Below are positions 7,759 to 14,639 of a stretch of 28,553 nt of DNA, one piece after another. This stretch comes from CAZJFH01 sp964545205. Lineage in GTDB: Bacteria > Pseudomonadota > Alphaproteobacteria > Rhodospirillales > Magnetospirillaceae. The DNA lies in the NCBI GenBank assembly GCA_964545205.1, contig CAZJFH010000066.1:1-28553 (forward strand). The letters run 5' to 3'. The stretch's first letter is position 1; every line of letters starts with the position of its first letter. The translations under genes and the position numbers were made by a program. The notes beneath the pieces are model-generated. The model saw only the letters and a list, made by a program, of their open reading frames with translations. It was not told the origin of the DNA and made no database searches.

Positions 7759-8463
7759 CTAGCCGGCGGCCCGCGCCCCGAGCCGCTGCAGGCCGGCCGC
7801 CTTCTGGGTGGCGTCGCGCACCGCGCCGCTGGCTTCGTCGACCATCACGCGCAACCGCTCGACATAGCGCCGCATCGTGTCGGCGACGGTGCGGAACTCG
7901 GCCTCGTGCACGCCGGCCGCCGAGGCTTCGATGGCGATGTTGGTGGCGATGCTGTCGGAAGCGGAGACGACCTCGACGACGACGCGGGTGCGGCCGTCGA
8001 GGGCGTCGACGTTGCGCACCATCATCGCCACCGCGTCGTCGAGCCGCCGCTTGCTGCCGCTGCGGCCGTCGGCAAGGTGGCGGCGCGCCGAGCCGCCGCC
8101 GCCGCGCCTGTCCGTCTCGACCAGCGCGCGGTCGAGCAGCCGCATCTGGTGCAGCACGCGCATCGCCGCCGCCGAATGTTCGTAGGTCCCCGACATCAGC
8201 CGCGCCGTCTCGTCCTGGATCTGCGCCAGCCGATTGACCAGTTCGCGGGTGTACTGGGTCAGCGCCCGCACCGCGCGGCCCTTGTCGCCGGCGCGGCCGG
8301 CCGCCAGTTCGGCGTTCAGCGACAGCACGCGAAGGCTCTCGGCCAGCTCGGCCAGTTCGCCGAACGCGTGAAAGGCGCGCAGGCAGTCCGCGAACACCCC
8401 GCCGAGGCGCTGCTCGATCCGCGCCGCCTCGGCCGAACCGGCAAGTGCGTTGTCCGATCTCAT
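7759..8463 (-). CDS. Atypical soluble chemoreceptor-like (MCP hairpin) protein
   Basis: A 234-residue, mostly helical protein with no membrane segment or recognisable ligand domain. Two stretches resemble the MCP hairpin tip that binds CheA and CheW. Residues 41-80 contain LSLNAELAAGRAGDKGRAV; residues 167-205 contain IATNIAIEASAAG followed by EFRTVADTMRRYVERL. In classical receptors this reads LLALNAAIEAARAGE-x-GRGFAVVADEVRKLAERS, once per subunit. Between them lies a Gly/Arg/Ser-rich linker (118-140). ATG 8463 has an ACGAGG Shine-Dalgarno; a longer frame reaches 8562. It is 15 bases upstream of the ODP-like gene. It may be a cytoplasmic partner that relays the di-iron sensor state, but contact with a CheA is inference. 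Confidence 0.65.
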   Translation of the reverse strand: MRSDNALAGSAEAARIEQRLGGVFADCLRAFHAFGELAELAESLRVLSLNAELAAGRAGDKGRAVRALTQYTRELVNRLAQIQDETARLMSGTYEHSAAAMRVLHQMRLLDRALVETDRRGGGGSARRHLADGRSGSKRRLDDAVAMMVRNVDALDGRTRVVVEVVSASDSIATNIAIEASAAGVHEAEFRTVADTMRRYVERLRVMVDEASGAVRDATQKAAGLQRLGARAAG

Positions 8464-8590
8464 CCGCGGCCTCGTACGAAAGACGGGCAGATCATAACCT
8501 ATCTGGCGGAGCGAACCATCCACGACCAAAGCAATGCTTCGCGCTTCGGCGGCACTGTTCAATCGCGGCGCTTTCGGCTAGGGTCCGGCC

Positions 8591-8944
8591 ATGCCGAGCC
8601 GAACGCTGATCTACCATGTCTGCCGCCGCGAGGAATGGCGCGAGGGTGCGCGCCGCGGCGCCTATCCGGGCTCGTCCCAGGACGCCGCCGACGGCTTCAT
8701 CCATTTCTCGACCGCCGAGCAGGTGCGGGCCAGCGTCGCCAAGCACCGCGCCGGCCAGGACGGGCTGGTGCTGATCGCCGCCGCCGCCGAGGCGCTCGGG
8801 CCGAGCCTGCGCTGGGAGCCGTCGCGCGGCGGCGCGCTGTTCCCGCATCTCTACGCTCCGCTGCCGGTGAGCGCGGTCGTCGCGGTCTGGGACCTGCCGC
8901 TGGGTGCCGACGGCCGCCACCTGTTTCCCCGCCGCCTGGACTGA
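8591..8944 (+). CDS. DUF952 domain-containing protein
   Basis: A 117-residue protein of the DUF952 family. It shows the usual order: an N-terminal IYHVCRREEW, then DGFIHFSTAEQV, a central LVLIAA strand, a LRWEPSRGG-x-LFPHLY block and a VWDLPLG end. The function is not established; the fold is related to ADP-ribosyltransferase-like proteins and it is often found near pyrD in alphaproteobacteria. It lies 3 bases upstream of pyrD, so the two are clearly an operon. It diverges from the MCP-like gene across 127 bases. Confidence 0.9.
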   Translation: MPSRTLIYHVCRREEWREGARRGAYPGSSQDAADGFIHFSTAEQVRASVAKHRAGQDGLVLIAAAAEALGPSLRWEPSRGGALFPHLYAPLPVSAVVAVWDLPLGADGRHLFPRRLD

Positions 8945-8947
8945 CCG

Positions 8948-10009
8948 ATGTTCGACTACTACCGCCTGACCGGCCCCTGCATCCGCGTGCTCGACCCCGA
9001 GGTCGCGCACGGCCTGACGATCCGCGCCCTGAAGATGGGTCTGGTGCCGCCGCAGCCCGCGGCCGACGACCCGATCCTGGCCGCCACCGTCTGGGGCCGG
9101 CGGTTCCCCAATCCGGTCGGCCTGGCCGCCGGCTTCGACAAGAACGCCGAGGTGCCCGACGCCATGCTGCGCCAGGGCTTCGGCTTCGTCGAGATCGGCA
9201 GCGTCACGCCGCGGCCGCAGCCCGGCAATCCGAAGCCGCGCATGTTCCGCCTGCCCGACGACCAGGCGGTGATCAACCGCATGGGCTTCAACAACGAGGG
9301 CGCCGAGGCCGTGGCCGCGCGCCTGCGCAAGCGCCGGCGCCAGGGCATCGTCGGCGTCAACCTGGGCAAGAACAAGGACACCGAGGACGCCGCCGCCGAT
9401 TACGAGAAGGGCGTCGCCGCCCTGGCCGGCCTGGGCGAATACGTGGTCGTCAACGTCTCGTCGCCGAACACGCCTGGCCTGCGGGCGCTGCAGGGCCGCG
9501 CCCAGCTCGCCGCCCTGGTCGGCCGCACCCGCGCCGCGCTCGACGCCGCCGTGCCCGGCGAGGGCCGGCCGCCGCTGCTGCTCAAGATCGCGCCCGACCT
9601 GACGGCCGAGGACATGGCCGACATCGCCCGGGTGGCGCTCGACGGCGCGCTCGACGGGCTGATCGTCAGCAACACCACGATCGAGCGGCCGTGGCGGCTG
9701 CTGTCGTGGTTCCGCGGCGAGGCCGGCGGGCTGTCGGGCCGGCCGCTGTTCGCGCCGTCGACCCGCGTGCTGTCCGAGATGTACCGCCTGACCGAGGGCC
9801 GGCTGCCGCTGGTCGGGGCCGGCGGCATCGCCTCGGGCGCCGACGCCTATGCCAAGATCCGCGCCGGCGCGACGCTGGTGCAGCTCTACACCGCGCTGAT
9901 CTATCACGGCCCGGGCCTGGTCACCCGCATCAAGACCGATCTCGCCGGCCTGCTGCGCAAGGACGGCTTCGCGTCGCTGAGCGAGGCCGTCGGCGCCGAC
10001 CACCGCTAG
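8948..10009 (+). CDS. pyrD: Dihydroorotate dehydrogenase (quinone), class 2
   Basis: A 353-residue enzyme catalysing the fourth step of pyrimidine synthesis: dihydroorotate to orotate with FMN, passing electrons to membrane quinone. Motifs include NPVGLAAGFDKNAE, IGSVTPRPQPGNPKPR, INRMGFNNEGA, GVNLGKNKDT and NVSSPNTPGLR (169 onward). The Ser after NV is the class 2 catalytic base, where class 1 enzymes use Cys. FMN-binding LIVSNTTI, GGLSGRPL and VGAGGIASG follow. The N-terminal amphipathic region (MFDYYRLTGPCIRVLDPEVAHGL split across residues 1-23) fits membrane and quinone association. Length is typical for the family. It sits between DUF952 (3-base gap) and the HAD hydrolase (8-base gap). 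Confidence 0.97.
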   Translation: MFDYYRLTGPCIRVLDPEVAHGLTIRALKMGLVPPQPAADDPILAATVWGRRFPNPVGLAAGFDKNAEVPDAMLRQGFGFVEIGSVTPRPQPGNPKPRMFRLPDDQAVINRMGFNNEGAEAVAARLRKRRRQGIVGVNLGKNKDTEDAAADYEKGVAALAGLGEYVVVNVSSPNTPGLRALQGRAQLAALVGRTRAALDAAVPGEGRPPLLLKIAPDLTAEDMADIARVALDGALDGLIVSNTTIERPWRLLSWFRGEAGGLSGRPLFAPSTRVLSEMYRLTEGRLPLVGAGGIASGADAYAKIRAGATLVQLYTALIYHGPGLVTRIKTDLAGLLRKDGFASLSEAVGADHR

Positions 10010-10017
10010 GAACCACC

Positions 10018-10890
10018 ATGCCCATCCCGATCATCTCCGGTCTCGGCGAGGTCGCCGAGCGCTACGACGGCTTCATCATCGACCTGTGGGGCGTCGTGCA
10101 CGACGGCGTCGAGCCCTATCCGCACGCGGCGGCGACGCTGCGCCGCATCCGCGACGCCGGCAAGAAGGCGGTGATGCTGTCGAACGCGCCGCGCCGCGCC
10201 CACGCCCTGGTCGACGGCATGGCGCAGATGGGCATCGGCCGCGAGCTCTACACCGACGTCATGAGCTCGGGCGAGGCGGTCCATATCGAACTGGCCGGGC
10301 GCCACGATCCGTGGTTCGCGGCGCTGGGCCGGCGCTGCTACCACATGGGTCCGGACCGCGACCTCAACATCTACGACGGCCTCGGCCTCGAGCTGGTGGC
10401 GCTGGATCAGGCCGAGTTCATCGTCAACACCGGCCCGTGGGAGTTCCACGAGACGGTCGCCGACTACGAGGACCGGCTGCGCCTCGGCGCCGCGCGCGGC
10501 CTGCCGATGGTCTGCGCCAATCCCGACCTGATGGTGATCCGCCAGGGCCGGCGGGTGATCTGCGCCGGCGCGCTGGCCGAGCGCTACCGGGAACTCGGCG
10601 GCGCCGTCGCCTATCGCGGCAAGCCGGACGCGGCGATCTACGACTTCTGCCTCGACAAGCTCGGCATCGCCGAGCGCGCGCGCGTGCTCGGCATCGGCGA
10701 CGCCTTCCACACCGACATCGCCGGCGCCCGCGGCGCCGGGCTCGACGCCCTGTTCGTCACCGGCGGCATCCATCGCGACGAACTCGGCGTCGGTCCGGGC
10801 GAGGCGCCGTCGCCGGACGGGCTGGCGCGGCTGATCGCCGCCCATGACGGCATCGCGCCCAGCTTCGCCATCCCGGAATTCCGCTGGTAG
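10018..10890 (+). CDS. TIGR01459-family HAD hydrolase (NagD-like, class IIA)
   Basis: A 290-residue protein of the haloacid dehalogenase superfamily, subclass IIA with a C2 cap, as in the alphaproteobacterial TIGR01459 group. Motif I is FIIDLWGVVHDG with nucleophile D22; the second motif-I aspartate is Trp, which is characteristic of this group. Motif II is VMLSNAPRR; the cap contains VNTGPWEFHET and MVCANPD; motif III/IV is YRGKPDAAIYD then GIGDAFHTDIAGARGAGLDALFVTGG. It is probably a phosphatase on a small phosphorylated metabolite or sugar nucleotide; the substrate is unknown. The start has TAGGAAC upstream and lies 8 bases after pyrD, so it is the last gene of the DUF952-pyrD-HAD operon. 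Confidence 0.93.
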   Translation: MPIPIISGLGEVAERYDGFIIDLWGVVHDGVEPYPHAAATLRRIRDAGKKAVMLSNAPRRAHALVDGMAQMGIGRELYTDVMSSGEAVHIELAGRHDPWFAALGRRCYHMGPDRDLNIYDGLGLELVALDQAEFIVNTGPWEFHETVADYEDRLRLGAARGLPMVCANPDLMVIRQGRRVICAGALAERYRELGGAVAYRGKPDAAIYDFCLDKLGIAERARVLGIGDAFHTDIAGARGAGLDALFVTGGIHRDELGVGPGEAPSPDGLARLIAAHDGIAPSFAIPEFRW

Positions 10891-10927
10891 GCGCAAAGCC
10901 GCGCAAATCTGCGTCAACTACCTTCAT

Positions 10928-10956
10928 TTGACATCGCCCGCGCCCGACCGCCTACT
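10928..10956 (+). promoter_or_regulatory. Candidate sigma-70 promoter for the FliL-like gene
   Basis: A perfect TTGACA (10928-10933) is followed after 17 bases by CCTACT (10951-10956), a poor -10 element. It lies 32 bases upstream of the start at 10988, in a 97-base gap after the HAD gene. The -35 match is strong; the assignment is otherwise tentative. Confidence 0.35.
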
Positions 10957-10987
10957 GGTTGCTCGAAACAGCCGGAGGGCGGCGGTC

Positions 10988-11368
10988 ATGAGCAGGATCG
11001 GTGCGGGTTTCGTCGGTGCCGCCGTGTGCGCGGCCGTCCTGTTCGCCGCCGGCGCGGCCGCCGCCGCCGAGCGTTACGTCGAGGTGCCGAAGATCACGGT
11101 GCGCTTCGCGCCGTCGAACTGGACCATCTACACGATGGTGCTGCGCCTGGAGGTCGCGGTGCGCGGCGACGACGCGCTGACGGCGGCGCGCCGCGACCGC
11201 CACCGCATCGAGCGGGCGCTGCTCGCCGCCTATCAGGCCGAAACGGTGGACCGCTACGTCGACGGCAACCTGGCGGTGACGCTCAAGCGCCTCGGCCGGC
11301 GCGCCCTGCGCGACGGCGAGTTCGGCTACGTCGACGACGTCCTGATCAGGAGCGCCGTGTTCCGCTGA
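10988..11368 (+). CDS. Small exported FliL-like protein
   Basis: A 126-residue protein with a signal peptide or N-terminal anchor (MSRIGAGFVGAAVCAAVLFA then an alanine run to about residue 27). The mature part has a strand-helix-strand pattern: VPKITVRF, then YTMVLRLEVAV, a basic helix (ARRDRHRIERALLAAYQ), LAVTLKRLGRRAL and a final VDDVLIRSAVFR. This recalls the periplasmic domain of FliL-like proteins (strand, helix, second helix, V-x-x-V-x-x terminal strand), but conserved identity is low. The start has GGAGGGCGG upstream. Its 3' end overlaps the convergent AbrB-type gene by 23 bases. A flagellar link is plausible given fliI-fliJ 3 kb away, but is inference. Confidence 0.65.
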   Translation: MSRIGAGFVGAAVCAAVLFAAGAAAAAERYVEVPKITVRFAPSNWTIYTMVLRLEVAVRGDDALTAARRDRHRIERALLAAYQAETVDRYVDGNLAVTLKRLGRRALRDGEFGYVDDVLIRSAVFR

Positions 11369-12401
11369 CCCGCCCCAGAAGCCGGAACGCCGCCGGCGCC
11401 AGCACCACCACCAGCAGGATGCGGGCGACGTGGTGGCTGGAGACGAAGGCGACGTCGACGCCCAGCGCCAGGCTGATCAGGCACATCTCGGCCAGGCCGC
11501 CGGGGACGAAGGCCAGCAGCAGCGCCGCCGCCGGCAGGCCGGTGAGCTGGGCCAGGACGAGCGTCGCGGCGACGCTGAGCGCCAGCATGATGCCGGTCGA
11601 GCCGAGCGAGGCCAGCGCCAGCGGCAGGATGCGCCGCGCCGCGAAACCGGCGAAACGGCAGCCGATCGCCGCTCCGGTCACCACCTGGGCCAGCCCGACC
11701 AGTTCGGCCGGCGGCTGCGATTCCGTCCAGCCGGCGAGATGCGCGGCGGCGCTGAGCAGCATCGGCCCGGTCAGCGCCGGCGCCGGCAGCCGCAACGCCT
11801 TGCCGAGCAGGGCGCCGACCAGCGCCGTGGCGGCCAGCCACAGCGCGTCGCGCAGGCCGAGGTCGTCGAGATCGCCGACCATCGCCCCCATCGGCGGCGC
11901 GTCGTAGCCGCCGAAGACGCGGAACCACACCGGCACGGTGAAGACGATGATCAGGATGCGCAGGCTGTGAACCAGCGAGATGACGCGGTCGTCGCCGCCC
12001 AGCGCGGCGCCGGTCAGCACCATCTCGTTGAGCCCGCCGGGCGCGGCGGCGAAATAGGCGGTCACCGGCCCGTGGCCGAGGCGGCGGAAATACAGCGCCA
12101 CCGCCGCGGTGACGGCGGCGACGTAGGCCAGCAGCCCCGCCAGGCTCGGCCACCAGGCGCCGGCGGCGCCGAGCACCTCGGGGGTGAAGGCGCTGCCCAG
12201 CATCAGGCCGAGCACCGCGATCATCACCGCCCGCAGCCGCGGCGGGACGCGCACCGGCAGCCCGGAGAGCGCGCCGGCGGTGGTCGCGGCCATGGCGCCG
12301 ATCATCCACGCCAGCGGCATGCCGGCCCAGGCGAAGCAGGCGCCGCCGACCGCGCCCAGCGCCAGCGCCAGGCCCCAGTCGCGCAGGTCGCGCCCGCTCA
12401 A
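11346..12401 (-). CDS. AbrB-type integral membrane protein (ammonia monooxygenase-like family)
   Basis: A 351-residue polytopic membrane protein of the family annotated AbrB/ammonia monooxygenase-like (not the DNA-binding AbrB of Bacillus). It shows internal duplication. Each half has a P-x-x-x-x-G-x-M helix (MPLAWMIGAM, then APALTGPMLL) and a PGGLxEM motif (AAPGGLNEMVLTGAALGGD, then FVPGGLAEMCLISLALGVD), with about ten hydrophobic helices overall. The function is unproven; a transport role is usually supposed. No ATG fits the start. The TTG at 12401 overlaps the NAD kinase stop as TTGA and gives MSGRDLRDWGLALALG, with GGAG upstream in the nadK end, so translational coupling is likely. The same frame stays open far upstream inside nadK, but that part is a shadow. 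Confidence 0.85.
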   Translation of the reverse strand: MSGRDLRDWGLALALGAVGGACFAWAGMPLAWMIGAMAATTAGALSGLPVRVPPRLRAVMIAVLGLMLGSAFTPEVLGAAGAWWPSLAGLLAYVAAVTAAVALYFRRLGHGPVTAYFAAAPGGLNEMVLTGAALGGDDRVISLVHSLRILIIVFTVPVWFRVFGGYDAPPMGAMVGDLDDLGLRDALWLAATALVGALLGKALRLPAPALTGPMLLSAAAHLAGWTESQPPAELVGLAQVVTGAAIGCRFAGFAARRILPLALASLGSTGIMLALSVAATLVLAQLTGLPAAALLLAFVPGGLAEMCLISLALGVDVAFVSSHHVARILLVVVLAPAAFRLLGRVSGTRRS

Positions 12402-13159
12402 GGCAGGAACTGCTCCGTGATGATCCGCTCTTCGAGATTGTGTTCGGGATCGAACATCAGGCTCAGCGCCACCGAGCGGTCCTCGCGCACCTCGACCAGC
12501 GCCACCTCGCGGACCTCGGTGTAGTCGGCGACCGCCGAGACCGGGCGCTTGTCGCGCTCCAGGATCTCGAACGAGACCTGGGCCTTGTGGGTCAGCAGCG
12601 CGCCGCGCCAGCGCCGGGGCCGGAAGGCGCTGATCGGCGTCAGCGCCAGGATGCCCGAGCCCATCGGCAGGATCGGCCCGTGCGCCGACAGGTTGTAGGC
12701 GGTCGAGCCGGCGGGCGTCGCCACCAGCACGCCGTCGCAGACCAGTTCCTCCAGCCGCACGCGGCCGTCGATGCGGATGCGGATCTTCGCCGCCTGGCGC
12801 GTCTCGCGCAGCAGCGACACCTCGTTGATCGCCAGCGCGTCGTGGACGCCGCCGTCGTCGGTGGTGGCCCTCATCCGCAGCGGATGCAGGGTGAACGGCT
12901 GCGCCCGCTCCAGCCGCTCGATCAGCCCGTCCTCGCGGTAGATGTTCATCAGGAAGCCGACGGTGCCGCGGTTCATGCCGTAGATCGGCACGCCGCGGTC
13001 GATGTGGCGGTGCAGGGTCTCGAGCATGAAGCCGTCGCCGCCGAGCGCCACGATCACCTCGGCGGCGTCGGGCTGGACGTGGCCGTAGCGATGGCGCAAC
13101 CGGTTGAGCGCGGATTGCGCGGCTTCGCCCTCGGCGGCGAGGAAGCAGATCTTGTCCAA
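12398..13159 (-). CDS. nadK: NAD kinase
   Basis: This enzyme phosphorylates NAD to NADP with ATP or polyphosphate in the cytoplasm. Signature motifs are VIVALGGDGFMLETLHR (GGDG phosphate-binding loop), GMNRGTVGFLMN, LAINEVSLLRETRQAAKI (NE-x(n) NAD pocket) and DGVLVATPAGSTAYNLSAHGPI. The chosen start is TTG 13159, giving MDKICFLAAEGE and 253 residues. That matches the usual length and N-terminus of alphaproteobacterial NadK, with GGAG about 11 bases upstream. In-frame ATGs at 13234 and 13270 would add 25 or 37 arginine-rich residues not typical of the family and would leave only 8 bases to the divergent J-domain gene. Its stop overlaps the AbrB-type gene start. Confidence 0.92.
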   Translation of the reverse strand: MDKICFLAAEGEAAQSALNRLRHRYGHVQPDAAEVIVALGGDGFMLETLHRHIDRGVPIYGMNRGTVGFLMNIYREDGLIERLERAQPFTLHPLRMRATTDDGGVHDALAINEVSLLRETRQAAKIRIRIDGRVRLEELVCDGVLVATPAGSTAYNLSAHGPILPMGSGILALTPISAFRPRRWRGALLTHKAQVSFEILERDKRPVSAVADYTEVREVALVEVREDRSVALSLMFDPEHNLEERIITEQFLP

Positions 13160-13278
13160 AACCCGTGCGCTCCGTTGCGGCGGCCGGCGCAGGGTAACGC
13201 GGCGGGCGGAGCTTGGCAAATGCACCGCTGGCATGCCGGTTGCTTCGAAACCGGTCGCTACCACGCGCATCGGACATC

Positions 13279-14196
13279 ATGCTCGACCCCCTCAGCGACC
13301 CCAAGGGCTACCACGCCGCGCTCGGCGTCGCGCCCGGGGCCGATCCCGCCGCCATCAAGGCCGCCTTCCGCGACCAGGCGAAGCGCGCCCACCCCGACCG
13401 CCCCGGCGGCTCGGTGGCCGCGTTCCAGCGCGTCAGCGAGGCCTACCGGGTGCTGCGCGATCCGCTGCAGCGGCTGGTCTACGAGGCGTTCGGCGAGCCG
13501 GTCCCGGCCGCCGCCGCCGCCCGCCCGCACGCCTGCTGCGCCTGCGGCGCGGTGTCGGCGCAGCCGCGCGTCGTCGCCATCGAGCAGGTCAAAAGTTGCC
13601 TGGTGAGCGCCCGCCGCGAGCGGACGGTGGGCATTTTTTGCCCGGCCTGCGCCGCCTCGGCGCTGGTCCGCGCCTCCTGGCGAACCTGGGCGCGCGGCTG
13701 GTGGAGCCCGGCCGGGCTGCTGCTGACGCCGTGGGTCTTGCTGCGCAACCTGCTCGGAGGCGCCCGCCCGCGGGCCGAGAATTTCGCCCTGCTGCTGCGG
13801 CAATGCCGCGCCTTCGCCGCCCGCGGCGAGGTCGAGCTGGCGGTGGCGCTGGCCCGCCAGGCGCGCCGTTTCGCGCCGGCCGAGGACGCGCGGCGCATCG
13901 ACGAGCTGATGGCGGCGAGGGAATCCGGCCCCAGGCGCCTGCGCGAAGCCTGGCCGCGGTTCGGGCGGGCGTTCTTCGTTCAGCTCGCGCCGATCGCCTG
14001 CGCCGCCGGCGTGGTCGCCGCCGGCGCGACGACGCTCGACGACCTCCGGCCGCCGGCGCTGGCGGTGCGCGACGCCGCGGCCGCCGAGCCGGCCTCGGTG
14101 CGCTTCGACGGCGGGCTGCTGGATCGGGTCGGACGGGTGCTGCGCGAAACCGGCGAGATCGGGCTGCCGCTCGGGCGGGACGGCTCGGCCGAATAG
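13279..14196 (+). CDS. J-domain protein with zinc-ribbon-like CxxC pairs and membrane segments
   Basis: A 305-residue protein beginning with a J domain (about 8-72: YHAALGVAPGADPAAIKAAF, AHPDRPGG with the HPD triad at 38-40, and AYRVLRDP), so it should stimulate an Hsp70-type ATPase. It is not DnaJ: there is no G/F region and no four-repeat zinc domain. Instead two CxxC pairs (C86/C89 and C121/C124) look like a small zinc ribbon. A Trp-rich hydrophobic segment (about 140-160, SPAGLLLTPWVLLRNLL) and a second hydrophobic segment near 238-256 (FFVQLAPIACAAGVVAAG) suggest membrane association. Between them is a charged helical region. Its partner and role are unknown. It ends 3 bases before the convergent fliJ stop and diverges from nadK. 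Confidence 0.85.
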   Translation: MLDPLSDPKGYHAALGVAPGADPAAIKAAFRDQAKRAHPDRPGGSVAAFQRVSEAYRVLRDPLQRLVYEAFGEPVPAAAAARPHACCACGAVSAQPRVVAIEQVKSCLVSARRERTVGIFCPACAASALVRASWRTWARGWWSPAGLLLTPWVLLRNLLGGARPRAENFALLLRQCRAFAARGEVELAVALARQARRFAPAEDARRIDELMAARESGPRRLREAWPRFGRAFFVQLAPIACAAGVVAAGATTLDDLRPPALAVRDAAAAEPASVRFDGGLLDRVGRVLRETGEIGLPLGRDGSAE

Positions 14197-14199
14197 GGC

Positions 14200-14631
14200 T
14201 CAACCGCGCTCGGAGCGCCGCCGGTGCAGGGTCTGGCCGATCTCGTCGAGTTCGATCTGCTCCTTGCGGTCGGCCTCGGCACGCTCGCGCTGGAGGCGCT
14301 GCTTCTCGGCCTGTTCGTAGCTCTTGAGCTGGCGGTAGGCCTCGGAGAGGTCGTCGCGGGCCAGCTCGATCTCGTCGCGCAGGGCGTCGCGTTGGCGCAC
14401 CAGCGCCGCCCGGCGCTGCATGTGGCGGTCGTAGAACTGCGAGAAGGTGAAGCCGGCGCCGGTGGCGTCGGCGGCGGCGGCCTGGCGCTCGGCCTCGAGC
14501 TGCTCGTCCATGGCGCGGATCGCCGCCACGACCTCCTCCTCGCGGGCATAGAGGGCGGCCAGCGCCCGGCGCTTCTCGTCGACCGTCCACTTGCCGACCC
14601 GGATCAGGCTGGCGAGGCTCTTGGCGGCCAC
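14200..14631 (-). CDS. fliJ: Flagellar export chaperone FliJ
   Basis: A 143-residue, almost entirely alpha-helical, highly charged protein with long heptad-like coiled coils, the standard FliJ profile. In the flagellar type III export apparatus FliJ sits in the FliI ATPase ring like the gamma subunit of F1, links it to FlhA and escorts export substrates. Sequence identity in this family is low; the call rests on length, the coiled-coil pattern (LAALYAREEEVVAAIRAMDE, FSQFYDRHMQRRAALVRQRD) and position 8 bases downstream of fliI on the same strand. The start is GTG at 14631 with only a weak Shine-Dalgarno, so translation probably depends on coupling with fliI. Confidence 0.9.
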   Translation of the reverse strand: MAAKSLASLIRVGKWTVDEKRRALAALYAREEEVVAAIRAMDEQLEAERQAAAADATGAGFTFSQFYDRHMQRRAALVRQRDALRDEIELARDDLSEAYRQLKSYEQAEKQRLQRERAEADRKEQIELDEIGQTLHRRRSERG

Positions 14632-14639
14632 GCTTCAGC

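Noticed and set aside
7087..10890. Very long rightward open frame (over 1,200 codons) spanning several genes
   Set aside because: It is a high-GC shadow: most of it is antisense to, or out of frame with, the ODP-like, MCP-like, DUF952 and pyrD genes. Only its end coincides with the HAD hydrolase frame, starting at 10018.
10006..10917. Leftward frame opposite the HAD hydrolase
   Set aside because: No family motifs, and it is fully antisense to a well-supported gene.
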